From contig NZ_BMSA01000009.1 in NCBI RefSeq assembly GCF_014648915.1, positions 62,001 through 126,000 on the forward strand: a DNA stretch of 64,000 nucleotides. The letters run 5' to 3'. The translations under genes and the position numbers were made by a program. Under the pieces are notes generated by a model. That model searched no databases and was not told the DNA's origin. It worked only from the letters and a program-made list of their open reading frames with translations. Source of the stretch: Streptomyces phaeofaciens (lineage in GTDB: Bacteria > Actinomycetota > Actinomycetes > Streptomycetales > Streptomycetaceae). This document shows, one piece after another, positions 14,484 to 22,464 of the stretch (positions are counted from its first letter, which is position 1; each line of letters begins with the position of its first letter).

Positions 14484-17051
14484 ATGGAAGCCGTGCCCGC
14501 CCCCGAGACCACTGTGCCCGCCCCCGAGAGCACCCCCGACACCCTCACCGTCGACCTCGGCACGGAGACGGGCCCCTTCCACGGCGGCGCCGCCGGCACG
14601 CTCTACGGCCTCTACGGCGACGGCGTCCCCAGCCGCAACCTCGTCGAGGGCATGGCCGTCCGCACCGTCTCGACCAAGGCCCAGGACGGCGTCCAGCACC
14701 CCGGCGCCGACGCCCTGGAGATCCTGCCGTCGTTCGTCGCCGCGGGCGGCCGGGACGTGTACGTCTACGTGCCCGACAGCTACCGCGGCTTCCCCTACGT
14801 ATGGCCGGGCGCCGACGGCGCGGCACGGCTCGCCGACCTGAAGGAACGGGTCCGCACCCAGGTCGCGTACGCGGCGACGCTCGGCACCCTGCGCTCCCAC
14901 CTCGTGTACGTGCCGTTCAACGAGCCCGAGGACAACATGTTCGGCACCGGGGAGTGGAGCCACGACGGCGTCTCCTGGCGCACCGCGCCCGGCCCCTACT
15001 TCACCGCCTGGCGGGACGTGTACCGCCTGATCAAGGATCTCGACCCCGGCGCCCGCGTCGCCGGCCCGAACACCTGCCTCCTGTGGCCGGAGGTCAGGGA
15101 CTTCCTGGAGTTCGCCCGGGACCACGACGTCCTGCCCGACGTCGTCACCTGGCACGAGCTGTCCTCACCGGCCGAGATCCGCACGAACGTGGCCCGGTAC
15201 CGGGAGATGGAACGCGCGCTGGGCATCGGCCCGCTGCCGGTCAACATCAACGAGTACGCGCACAGCCACCACCTCTCCGTCCCCGGCCGGATGATCCAGT
15301 GGGTCTCCGCCGTCGAGGACTGCAAGGTCGACGCCGACATGGCCTACTGGAACATCGCCGGCAACCTCAACGACTCGACGGTGGAGGCCCGGTACGGCAA
15401 CGGCCAGTGGTGGCTGTTCAACGCCTACGGCCGGCTCACGGGCGACACCGTCCGGGTCACCGCCCCGCACCCCGACGTCCCGTACACCCTCCAGGGCGTC
15501 GCCACCCTCGACCGGGACAAGCGGCAGGCCAGGGTGCTGTTCGGCGGCTCGGGCGGTGCCGCGCGGATCGTCGTCGCCCACGCCGGACTCCTGGGCGCGA
15601 CCGTACGGGCCCGCCTGGAGGAGTTCCCGTGGACCGGCCAACTCGGGCCCAGCGCGCAGCCGTTGCGGCTGCTCGACACCGAACTCCCGGTCGTGGACGG
15701 CACGGTGACCCTGCCGGTCGACGCCCTCGACGAGATGTCCGCCTATCAGCTCACGCTCCGGCCCGGCGGCCCCGACACCCCCCTCCTGCCACCCTCCGTC
15801 CTCTGGCGGCGCACCTACAGGGCCGAGGACGCCACCCCCACCGGCAGCGGACACCAATTGCACGGCCCCGAGGAATCCCCTTCGGGAGTCGGCAGGTTCG
15901 CGACCTCCGGCGGCCACCACGTGGGCGGCCTGCGCACCGGCTCCGACCTGGTCCTCTCCTTCGACGTCGACGTCCCCTCGGACGGCACCTACGACCTCTC
16001 CGTCTACGCCAACTCCCACAACGAGGCCGATCTGGTACGGGAGTTCGGGCCCACCAACGTCTTCCTCCGCGTCGACGGGGACCGCCCCCGGGAACTGCTG
16101 CTGCCCCTCGGCCACCAGTGGGCCGTCTGGGGCCGCACCGACACCCGCGTCGGCCTCACCGCCGGACGCCACACCCTCACCCTGGCCGCCCGGGACCCCG
16201 AACTCGGCACCACCCGGGGCGATGCCGTCGTCGACCGGCTCGACCTGGCCCTGTACCCCGAGGCCGACGCGGTCTACGACGCCGAACACGCCGTCCTCGG
16301 CGCGGGCGCCCGCATCGACCGAGGGGCGGTCGTGCTGCCACCGGGCGGCACCGTCACCTTCTGGGTGCACGCGGCCGCCGCCGGCGAGGCGAGTGTGACC
16401 GTCGGCCGGCTCGGCCACGGCGAGGGGAAGCTGACCGTCAACAACGAGGACGCCGGTGACCTCCGGGCGGGCGCCGTGGCGCTCTTCCTCCCCGGCGGGG
16501 TCAACAAGCTGACGGTCACCGGGACTTCGGAGCGGCTGGTCGTGGACCGGCTGCGCGTCGGCCCCTCGCGGGGACGGCTGCCGACCGCCACCTTCCCCGC
16601 GGAGGAAGGCGTCCTGACGGGCACGGCACGCGTCACCGGCGCCCACCCGTACGCCACCGGCGGCAAGGCCGTCGACGGAATCGGCGCCGGAACGGCGAAC
16701 GCGCTCACCCTCACCGTGACCGCCGTACGCGCCGGCCGTCATGCCCTCACCATCCGCTACTCCAACGGCGAGCAGGCGCCCGCCACGCACTACAACCCCG
16801 ACCCCGTCTGCCGCCACGCCGACCTCTCCGTCAACGGCGGCGCCCCGCGGCGCGTGCTGTTCCCCACCACGTTCCACTTCAACAACTTCGCCGAGCTGTC
16901 CGTCCCCGTCACCCTGAGCCGGGGCACCAACACGCTCACCTTCACCGCCGACCTCCTGCCGGACTTCGACGGTGTCACCCGCAACCCGCACGGTCAGCGC
17001 TCCGCGTACGCCCCCGTGCTGGACCGGGTGACCGTGACCCCGCTCCTCTGA
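14484..17051 (+). CDS. Clan-A-like glycoside hydrolase with C-terminal carbohydrate-binding modules
   Basis: This large protein has 855 residues. Residues 1-430 resemble a (beta/alpha)8 glycosidase. VYVPFNEPED holds the NEP motif with a probable acid/base Glu147, and NINEYAHSHH holds a probable nucleophile Glu257; their ~110-residue spacing fits GH5/GH39-type enzymes. Three beta-sandwich segments follow, at about 455-590 (YRAEDATPTG), 598-690 (YDAEHAVLGA) and 705-855 (FPAEEGVLTG), resembling CBM6/CBM35 modules. No signal peptide is visible from the ATG at 14484, which has GGAGGACAGG upstream. A modular glycanase without an export signal is odd; it may be cytosolic, leave by another route, or have lost its signal. 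Substrate is unknown. Confidence 0.7.
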   Translation: MEAVPAPETTVPAPESTPDTLTVDLGTETGPFHGGAAGTLYGLYGDGVPSRNLVEGMAVRTVSTKAQDGVQHPGADALEILPSFVAAGGRDVYVYVPDSYRGFPYVWPGADGAARLADLKERVRTQVAYAATLGTLRSHLVYVPFNEPEDNMFGTGEWSHDGVSWRTAPGPYFTAWRDVYRLIKDLDPGARVAGPNTCLLWPEVRDFLEFARDHDVLPDVVTWHELSSPAEIRTNVARYREMERALGIGPLPVNINEYAHSHHLSVPGRMIQWVSAVEDCKVDADMAYWNIAGNLNDSTVEARYGNGQWWLFNAYGRLTGDTVRVTAPHPDVPYTLQGVATLDRDKRQARVLFGGSGGAARIVVAHAGLLGATVRARLEEFPWTGQLGPSAQPLRLLDTELPVVDGTVTLPVDALDEMSAYQLTLRPGGPDTPLLPPSVLWRRTYRAEDATPTGSGHQLHGPEESPSGVGRFATSGGHHVGGLRTGSDLVLSFDVDVPSDGTYDLSVYANSHNEADLVREFGPTNVFLRVDGDRPRELLLPLGHQWAVWGRTDTRVGLTAGRHTLTLAARDPELGTTRGDAVVDRLDLALYPEADAVYDAEHAVLGAGARIDRGAVVLPPGGTVTFWVHAAAAGEASVTVGRLGHGEGKLTVNNEDAGDLRAGAVALFLPGGVNKLTVTGTSERLVVDRLRVGPSRGRLPTATFPAEEGVLTGTARVTGAHPYATGGKAVDGIGAGTANALTLTVTAVRAGRHALTIRYSNGEQAPATHYNPDPVCRHADLSVNGGAPRRVLFPTTFHFNNFAELSVPVTLSRGTNTLTFTADLLPDFDGVTRNPHGQRSAYAPVLDRVTVTPLL

Positions 17052-17061
17052 CGGCCGGCGC

Positions 17062-17826
17062 TCACCCCTCGTCGCCCGCCCGGTACACACCGAACACCGC
17101 GCCCTGCGGATCGCGCAGCACCGCGATCCGCGGGCCCTGGGGCACCGAGGCCGGCTCCATGAGCATGCTTCCCCCCGCCTCCACCGCCGTCCGCGCGGAG
17201 GCGTCGACATCGGCCACCGCGAAGTAGGGCAGCCAGTGCGGCGGCACCTCCGGCGGGAACTTCTCGTCCATCCTGATCATGCCGCCGAAGTCCGCGCCGC
17301 CGACGCCCCACTGGATGTAGTTCTCCGAGGAGTGGACGGTCCAGCCGAACACCGTCGTGTAGAAGGTCTCCGCCCGGTCGGGATCACGGGTCAGCAGCTC
17401 CACCCAGCCCAGCGAGCCCGGCGCGTTGAACAGCCCCGCGCCGGGGAACACGCCCGCCTGCCACAGCTGGAACGCGGCACCGCCCGGATCGAGGGCGACC
17501 ACGAAACGGCCCACGTCGAACACGTCCATCGGCCCCACCAGCACCGTGCCGCCGGCCTCGGCCACCAGCCGGGCGCTGACATCGGCGTCCGACACCGCGA
17601 ACGACACGCTCCAGGCGCAGGGCTGCGCCTCCTGGTACAGGGGGGTCAGCGCGGCGACGGCCGCCTCGCCGAGGTGCGCGACCGTGTAGCCGCCGGCCTC
17701 CTGCCGCGGATCCTGCTCCGGACGCCAGCCGAACAGCTCGCTGTAGAACCGCTTCGCCGCCTCCAGATCACCGGTCCCCAGCTCCGCCCAGCAGGGCCCG
17801 CCGGGCACGGGCGCGTCGAGCTTCAT
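17062..17826 (-). CDS. Tandem VOC-domain protein (glyoxalase/hydroxylase-like)
   Basis: This 254-residue cytosolic protein has two VOC (glyoxalase-fold) domains. The first (residues 10-125) starts PCWAELGTGDLEAAKRFYSE and ends FQLWQAG; the second (135-250) starts WVELLTRDPDRAETFYTTVF and ends FGVYRAGDE. Proteins with this pair are often called hydroxylases or bleomycin-resistance-like, but the reaction is not defined. GGAAGGAACG is a good ribosome site before ATG 17826. The stop is only 10 bp from the convergent glycosidase stop. Confidence 0.82.
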   Translation of the reverse strand: MKLDAPVPGGPCWAELGTGDLEAAKRFYSELFGWRPEQDPRQEAGGYTVAHLGEAAVAALTPLYQEAQPCAWSVSFAVSDADVSARLVAEAGGTVLVGPMDVFDVGRFVVALDPGGAAFQLWQAGVFPGAGLFNAPGSLGWVELLTRDPDRAETFYTTVFGWTVHSSENYIQWGVGGADFGGMIRMDEKFPPEVPPHWLPYFAVADVDASARTAVEAGGSMLMEPASVPQGPRIAVLRDPQGAVFGVYRAGDEG

Positions 17827-18090
17827 GGCGTTCCTTCCGGTCTTCCGGTCCGCTCTCCCGAGAGGGAACCCCCTTCAGCACGCTATGCCCCGACCCGCCC
17901 TCCGGCATCCGCTGGCCGCACCCACACCAACCCCGAGAGGAACGGCCCCCGGCGACCCACCTGACCTGCGGCCCCGGACCACCGGGGGAGCGTCCGGCGC
18001 AGCGCTGACCGGCTGGTGGGACGGGTACGGCGCACGGCTCCCGATCGCCGGGACGGGCACCTGGCGGTACGGCTCCGACGGTGCGTCTAT

Positions 18091-18130
18091 GGGGTGTGGG
18101 TGTGGGTGTGCGTGCGGGTGCGGGTGCGGG
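18091..18130 (+). repeat. Six-run G-triplet tract (quadruplex candidate)
   Basis: Runs of GGG or GGGG occur at 18091, 18098, 18104, 18116, 18122 and 18128, mostly separated by TGT or TGC, from decayed GTGTGG/GTGCGG hexamer repeats. Four or more runs could stack into a G-quadruplex in the plus strand, though one loop is 9 nt. Confidence 0.5.
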
Positions 18131-18222
18131 TGTCGCCGACGCCGGGGCGTGGGCTCGCGGGGGCTGCCGGCCTCCGAAGCCGGGGCACGAGCCCCGCCGG
18201 GGCCCACCGGCCGCCGTAGGCC

Positions 18223-18238
18223 AGGCGCGCATGCGCCT
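18223..18238 (-). terminator. Terminator-like stem after VOC gene
   Basis: AGGCGC and GCGCCT pair around the tetraloop GCAT, 34 bp past the stop of the minus-strand VOC gene. It is short, so termination is only plausible. Confidence 0.4.
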
Positions 18239-18271
18239 AAGCCCCCTCCACTCTCCCCGCGACCCGGCGTC

Positions 18272-18664
18272 TCAGATCCCCGGCCGGTACCGGATCGGAT
18301 GGTCCGCCGGTACCTCCACCAGCACGATCGGTGTCCCGTCCGGGTCCTCGATCCACATCTCGACCAGCCCCCACGGCTCCTTCACCGGCGGCCGCACGAT
18401 TCCGACCCCCCGCGCCCGCAGCTCCTCGTGGGCCGCCGTCACGTCCGCGACCTGGAGCCACAGCCGTACGGCGGGGTCCGGCGGGGTCGGCGACCGGCCC
18501 GAGACCTCCAGGAAGCCGCCGCCGAGGAAGTAGACGACCCCGCGCTCCGGCCCCGTACCGAACTCGCGGTAGACGGCCAGGCCCAGCTGCTCGCCGTAGA
18601 AGCGTCGGGAACGCTCCGGGTCGGCCGGGCGGAGGAGGGTCCTGCTGCTCAGTACGTGCACCAT
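18272..18664 (-). CDS. VOC family protein (single domain)
   Basis: This is a 130-residue single glyoxalase-fold protein. It starts MVHVLSSRTLLRPADPERSR with the usual FYGEQLGL helix and ends IEDPDGTPIVLVEV, with Glu and His positions typical of metal-binding VOC proteins (VEMWIEDPDG). It may be a glyoxalase-like enzyme or a resistance protein; substrate unknown. The start ATG 18664 has only a weak ribosome site. The end of a MITE remnant lies 12 bp upstream, so its promoter has been built on or disturbed by that insertion. It is divergent from a GNAT gene. Confidence 0.8.
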   Translation of the reverse strand: MVHVLSSRTLLRPADPERSRRFYGEQLGLAVYREFGTGPERGVVYFLGGGFLEVSGRSPTPPDPAVRLWLQVADVTAAHEELRARGVGIVRPPVKEPWGLVEMWIEDPDGTPIVLVEVPADHPIRYRPGI

Positions 18665-18676
18665 GCACCCGGAGCC

Positions 18677-18725
18677 TAGGCCTCTCTTTCGGATCTTGCC
18701 GCCCGCCGGATCCGAGAGAATGGCC
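18677..18725. repeat. Collapsed MITE remnant (third copy of the terminal repeat)
   Basis: GGCCTCTCTTTCGGATCTTG and the bases after it (18679-18700) match the left end of the MITE at 34267-34289 except for one missing G, next to the same CTAG (18676-18679). The inverse end GGATCCGAGAGAATGGCC (18708-18725) follows after 7 bp. The whole interior is missing, leaving a hairpin in the divergent VOC/GNAT promoter. Confidence 0.7.
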
Positions 18726-18788
18726 CGACCGGCAGGAGCGTTACGCTCGTCCCTGCCCGAGCCGCGCCCGAGATCGGAGATCCCCTCC

Positions 18789-19337
18789 ATGGACACCGCC
18801 GCCACCGCCGCCACCGGACTCACCTTCCGGGACGCCACCGACGCCGATGTGGACGTGCTGGTCGCGCTCGTGGAGTCGGCGTACCGCGGGGACGCCAGCC
18901 GGGCCGGCTGGACCACCGAGGCGGACATCCTTGAGGGGCAGCGGACCGACCCCGAGGGAGTGCGGGACGTCGTCCGGTCGCCCGACAGCCGGCTGCTGGT
19001 CGTCGAGCAGGACGGCCGGACCGTCGCCTGCTGCCAGCTCGAACACCGCGGCGACCACGCCTACTTCGGCATGTTCGCGGTCAGCCCGGTCCTCCAGGGC
19101 GCCGGCCTCGGCAAGACCGTCATCGCGGAGGCCGAGCGGCAGGCCCGCGCGGCCTGGGGCGTCGCCGAGATGCACATGACGGTGATCTCCGTGCGCGACG
19201 ACCTCATCGCCTGGTACGAGCGCCGCGGCTACCGCCGTACGGGCCGGATGACCCCTTTCCCGTACGGCGACGAGCGGTTCGGCATCCCGCAGCGCACCGA
19301 CCTCCAGTTCGAGCTGCTGGTCAAGCCGCTGGACTGA
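18789..19337 (+). CDS. GNAT family N-acetyltransferase
   Basis: This 182-residue acetyl-CoA-dependent transferase has the GNAT fold. It begins LTFRDATDADVDVLVALVES, has the acetyl-CoA pyrophosphate loop in VLQGAGLGKTVIAEAERQAR (Q/RxxGxG/A type) and the C-terminal WYERRGYRRTGRM motif. The substrate cannot be told. The ATG at 18789 follows CCCCTCC, with no clear ribosome site. A MITE remnant lies 64-112 bp upstream. The stop is 6 bp from the convergent glycerophosphodiesterase. Confidence 0.85.
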   Translation: MDTAATAATGLTFRDATDADVDVLVALVESAYRGDASRAGWTTEADILEGQRTDPEGVRDVVRSPDSRLLVVEQDGRTVACCQLEHRGDHAYFGMFAVSPVLQGAGLGKTVIAEAERQARAAWGVAEMHMTVISVRDDLIAWYERRGYRRTGRMTPFPYGDERFGIPQRTDLQFELLVKPLD

Positions 19338-19343
19338 GCGCGG

Positions 19344-20027
19344 TCAGCCCGCGGCGCGGGCCGTGCGGCCCAGTTCGGGATAGTCGGTGGTGGCGCCGTC
19401 CAGCTCCAGGGCGTGGACGAGTCGCAGCTGGTCCGCGGTGTTCACCACCCAGCCGATGATCCTGAGGTCCCGCTTCCGGGCCTCCTCGACGATCTCCAGG
19501 GTGAGCCGCCGCAGGTTCAGGCACACGGTCGCGGCACCGGCGTCCACGGCGCGGTCGACGATGTCGAGGCCGTAGCGGCTGCCGATCAGCGCGGTGCGCA
19601 CGCCCGGCACCAGCCGGGCCGTCTCGGCGACCGCCGCGTCGTGGAACGAGGACACCTCGACCCGCTCCGCGAGGTCCCGCTCGCGCAGCACCTCGGCGAG
19701 CGCCCGCGCCGCCTGCACGTCCTTGATCTCGGCCTGGAGCGGCAGCGTCACGGCGTCCAGGACCTCCTCGAAGACCGGCACCCGCTCGCCGCGGCCCGCG
19801 TCCAGTGCGCGCAGTTCCTCGAGCGTGAGATCCGAGATGGAACCGCTCCCATCGGTCGTCCGATCCACGTCGTGATCGTGCATGACCACCAGTGCGCCGT
19901 CTCTGCTCAGGTGCAGATCGAGTTCGATCGCATCGAGGCCTGCCTGCTCGGCCGCCACGAAGGAACGCAGGGTGTTCTCGGGCTCGACGCCCATGACTCC
20001 ACGGTGACCGATGGTGAGGAAGTTCAA
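19344..20027 (-). CDS. Glycerophosphodiester phosphodiesterase
   Basis: This enzyme hydrolyses glycerophosphodiesters to sn-glycerol-3-phosphate and an alcohol. The 227-residue cytosolic protein has the GDPD motifs GHRGVMGVEPENT (catalytic His and Arg, substrate Glu), AIELDLHLSRDG (metal Glu and Asp), MHDHDVDRTTDGSG (catalytic His), LQAEIKD (metal Glu) and IGWVVNT near the C-terminus. A TTG start at 20027 gives the family-typical MNFLTIGHRG; GGAAGCGAG lies upstream. No signal peptide is present, so it probably acts on internal or imported diesters. Confidence 0.9.
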   Translation of the reverse strand: MNFLTIGHRGVMGVEPENTLRSFVAAEQAGLDAIELDLHLSRDGALVVMHDHDVDRTTDGSGSISDLTLEELRALDAGRGERVPVFEEVLDAVTLPLQAEIKDVQAARALAEVLRERDLAERVEVSSFHDAAVAETARLVPGVRTALIGSRYGLDIVDRAVDAGAATVCLNLRRLTLEIVEEARKRDLRIIGWVVNTADQLRLVHALELDGATTDYPELGRTARAAG

Positions 20028-20233
20028 GACGGGACTCGCTTCCGTCGGGACGTCGGGGGCTGGAGAAGCTCGCAGCCTAACCGCCCGTGCCGGTCATGGA
20101 CACGTGTGGCCCGCCGTTCCGCGGGAAGCCGCTAGCGGAAGCGCTCGCTCCTGCGATGTCCAACGGGAAAAAGTGCGGTGAAGATGCGGTCACGCAGGAT
20201 AATTTCCCGAGGCTCCACTTGCTGAAGGAAACC

Positions 20234-20247
20234 CCGTATGTATACGG
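20234..20247. promoter_or_regulatory. Palindrome CCGTAT-GT-ATACGG before the DUF6421 operon
   Basis: Perfect 6-bp arms with a 2-bp centre lie 38-51 bp before the DUF6421 start, in an AT-rich patch. GTATAC-type cores occur in operators of several regulator families. It is a candidate operator for the three-gene operon. Confidence 0.45.
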
Positions 20248-20284
20248 TCTTCATGACGCGAGGTTCTCCCGTGGAGGATGGGAC

Positions 20285-21682
20285 ATGACGGAAATTCTTG
20301 TGCAGGCGGCGATGGGGGAGAGCGTTCCTCCGGTGACCAGGGTGGTGGAGCACCCGGCTTGGCGCGTGCTCAAGGATGCCGTGGAGCGGATCCGCCCCTG
20401 GCAGTCCAAGGACGGGTCGATCGACTTCACGGCCGACGGCGCCCCGGAGCGCGCGGAGGCCGAGCAGGCCGTCCGCCGGGTGACCGAGGCCGTCGAGGAG
20501 CTGTCCCCGCTGCTCCCGTACGACGCCGCATACCACCGCGCCCTGGTCGCCGACCTGCGCGCCTGGTCCGAGGGCGGCTTCGAGGTGCCGGACTTCCTGG
20601 ACTCGCTGCTGGCCTTCCAGCCGGCCGCCGACCGCCGGGACGGCCTCCAGCACCTGGTCGTCTTCCCGATGTACACGCAGAACGGCAACCCCGACCGCAA
20701 CCTCGAAGCGGTCGTGCTGCGCATGGTCTGGCCGGACTGGCTGGCCGAGCTGGAGCGCACCCGCTACGACAACCCGCTGTTCTGCGGGATCACCTTCGAG
20801 GACTTCACGGCCGGGTACGACACCAACTCCGCCGTGCTCTTCCCGGAGACCATCGCCGTCCGCGAGGCGCCGGAACGTTTCTCCTGGGGTGGCATCTTCT
20901 GCGACCGCGAGGCCGCCCGCTTCCGCCGGGTCACCGACGCGGCCGTCGGCATCCTGGGCATGGAACTGCCCGAGGACATCGCCGCCATGGTCCACGACCA
21001 GAAGCGCTGCGAGGAGGCCTTCGTCCTGTGGGACATGGTCCACGACCGCACCCACAGCCACGGCGACCTGCCCTTCGACCCGTTCATGATCAAGCAGCGC
21101 CAGCCGTTCTGGATGTACGGCCTGGAGGAGCTGCGCTGTGACCTCACCGCCTTCAAGGAGGCCGTGAAGCTCGAGGCCGACGGCGTCCCGCAGGCCCGTG
21201 ACGTGCAGTACGCCGTGCTGTTCGACCGGATGTTCCGCTTCCCGGTCACCGGTGAGCGCGTCCGCAACTACGACGGCCTCGGCGGCCAGCTGCTCTTCGC
21301 CTACCTGCACAAGCACGATGTCGTCCGCTGGACCGACAACAAGCTGCTCATCGACTGGGAACGCGCCCCGCAGGTCACCAACCAGCTGTGCGCCGACATC
21401 GAGACGCTGTACCGCGACGGCATCGACCGCCCGAAGCTGGTCCACTGGTTCGCCGGCTACGAGCTGGTCTCGACCTATCTCGCCCCGCACCCGGGATCCA
21501 AGTGGGCCAAGGGCCCCGACGCCCTGGACCTGACCCTGCCGCCGCGCAAGCTCGTGGATGACGTGCTTGCGGACGAGTTTCCGCTGAGCATGTTCTATGA
21601 GGCACTCTCCAAGAAGCTGAAGAACGTGATCGCCTCCACCCGGGGCATCACGGCGGACAGTGCCGAAAGGGTCGCCGCGTGA
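20285..21682 (+). CDS. DUF6421 family protein, possible metalloenzyme
   Basis: This 465-residue cytosolic protein belongs to a family with no known function. It begins MTEILVQAAMGESVPPVTRV after a GGAGGATGGG ribosome site (ATG 20285); an in-frame ATG at 20087 is less likely. No membrane segment or signal peptide is seen. His253-Asp-Arg-Thr-His257-Ser-His259 (HDRTHSH) and Glu281-Glu282-Leu-Arg-Cys-Asp286 (EELRCD) resemble the paired HExxxH and EECRxE/D metal motifs of dipeptidyl peptidase III-type zincins; this is my inference. It is first in a tight operon: its GTGA end touches the earliest possible SDR start, and the threonine aldolase follows. A linked step in amino-acid or peptide metabolism is plausible. 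Confidence 0.8.
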   Translation: MTEILVQAAMGESVPPVTRVVEHPAWRVLKDAVERIRPWQSKDGSIDFTADGAPERAEAEQAVRRVTEAVEELSPLLPYDAAYHRALVADLRAWSEGGFEVPDFLDSLLAFQPAADRRDGLQHLVVFPMYTQNGNPDRNLEAVVLRMVWPDWLAELERTRYDNPLFCGITFEDFTAGYDTNSAVLFPETIAVREAPERFSWGGIFCDREAARFRRVTDAAVGILGMELPEDIAAMVHDQKRCEEAFVLWDMVHDRTHSHGDLPFDPFMIKQRQPFWMYGLEELRCDLTAFKEAVKLEADGVPQARDVQYAVLFDRMFRFPVTGERVRNYDGLGGQLLFAYLHKHDVVRWTDNKLLIDWERAPQVTNQLCADIETLYRDGIDRPKLVHWFAGYELVSTYLAPHPGSKWAKGPDALDLTLPPRKLVDDVLADEFPLSMFYEALSKKLKNVIASTRGITADSAERVAA

Positions 21683-21717
21683 GCGACCGAACGAACACCG
21701 CTCAGCAGGAGGCAAGG

Positions 21718-22464
21718 ATGGGGAACGGGGCTCTCAACGGTGCGGTGATCGCGGTGGCCGGCGCGGGCGGACCCGCCGGCCGGGCGGCACTGCTCGAGCT
21801 CGCCCGGCACGGTGCCACCGTGGTCGGCTCGGACAACGACCCCGAGCGCCTGGCGGAGGCCGTCGACGCGGCCCGCTACGAGGCCGGCGGTGCCACCGTC
21901 ACCGGGGACACCGTCGATCTGCTCGACCTGAACTCGACCCGCGAGTGGGCCACCCGCGTCGAGAAGGATTTCGGCCGGGTCGACGGCCTGGTCCACCTCG
22001 TCGGCGGCTGGCGCGGCAGCGAGACCTTCACCAAGACCAGCCTCGACGACTGGGACTTCCTGGAGCTCCTGCTCGTCAAGACCGTGCAGCACACCTCGCT
22101 CGCCTTCCACGAGGCCCTCCAGCGCAGCGAGCGCGGCCGCTACCTGCTGATCAGCGCGGCCGGCGCCAGCCACCCCACCGCGGGCAACGCCGCCTACGCC
22201 GCCGCCAAGGCCGCCGCCGAGGCGTGGACGCTGGCCCTGGCCGACTTCTTCCAGAAGGCCGGCGGCGCCGAGGGGCCGACCTCCGGGGCTGCGATCCTGG
22301 TGGTGAAGGCGTTGGTGCACGACGCGATGCGCGCCGAGCGCCCCAACGCGAAGTTCGCGGGCTTCACGGACGTCAAGGACCTGGCCGAGGCCATCGCCGG
22401 AGTCTGGGAGAAGCCCGCCGGAGAAGTGAACGGACAGCGTCTGTGGCTCACCGAGAAGCCGTGA
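21718..22464 (+). CDS. SDR family oxidoreductase
   Basis: This is an NAD(P)-dependent short-chain dehydrogenase of 248 residues. The nucleotide-binding motif AVAGAGGPAGRAALLELARHG is a variant of TGxxxGxG. The catalytic triad is Ser in LLISAAGASHP and Tyr/Lys in NAAYAAAKAAAEAW. VHLVGGWRGS takes the place of the usual NNAG, which is uncommon. ATG 21718 is chosen because AGGAGG sits 5 nt before it; a GTG at 21679 overlaps the DUF6421 stop and is the alternative. The stop overlaps the aldolase start as GTGA. The substrate is unknown; with threonine aldolase it may act on a beta-hydroxy-amino acid or its aldehyde product. Confidence 0.85.
   Translation: MGNGALNGAVIAVAGAGGPAGRAALLELARHGATVVGSDNDPERLAEAVDAARYEAGGATVTGDTVDLLDLNSTREWATRVEKDFGRVDGLVHLVGGWRGSETFTKTSLDDWDFLELLLVKTVQHTSLAFHEALQRSERGRYLLISAAGASHPTAGNAAYAAAKAAAEAWTLALADFFQKAGGAEGPTSGAAILVVKALVHDAMRAERPNAKFAGFTDVKDLAEAIAGVWEKPAGEVNGQRLWLTEKP

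Larger units (their letters stand above)
17827..18271. other. 445-bp intergenic region with G-rich repeats
   Basis: No credible gene was found between the two VOC genes. The region holds a run of regularly spaced G-triplets (18091-18130), GC-rich hairpins (GAGCCCCGCCGGGGC-like, around 18180-18215), and a terminator-like stem after the second VOC gene. Short ORFs here lack ribosome sites and encode only low-complexity sequence. Confidence 0.6.

Noticed and set aside
19828..19851. GC-centred TGGAACCGCTCCCA-like site as a second CebR box
   Set aside because: It lies inside the glycerophosphodiesterase coding sequence and breaks the palindrome at several positions.
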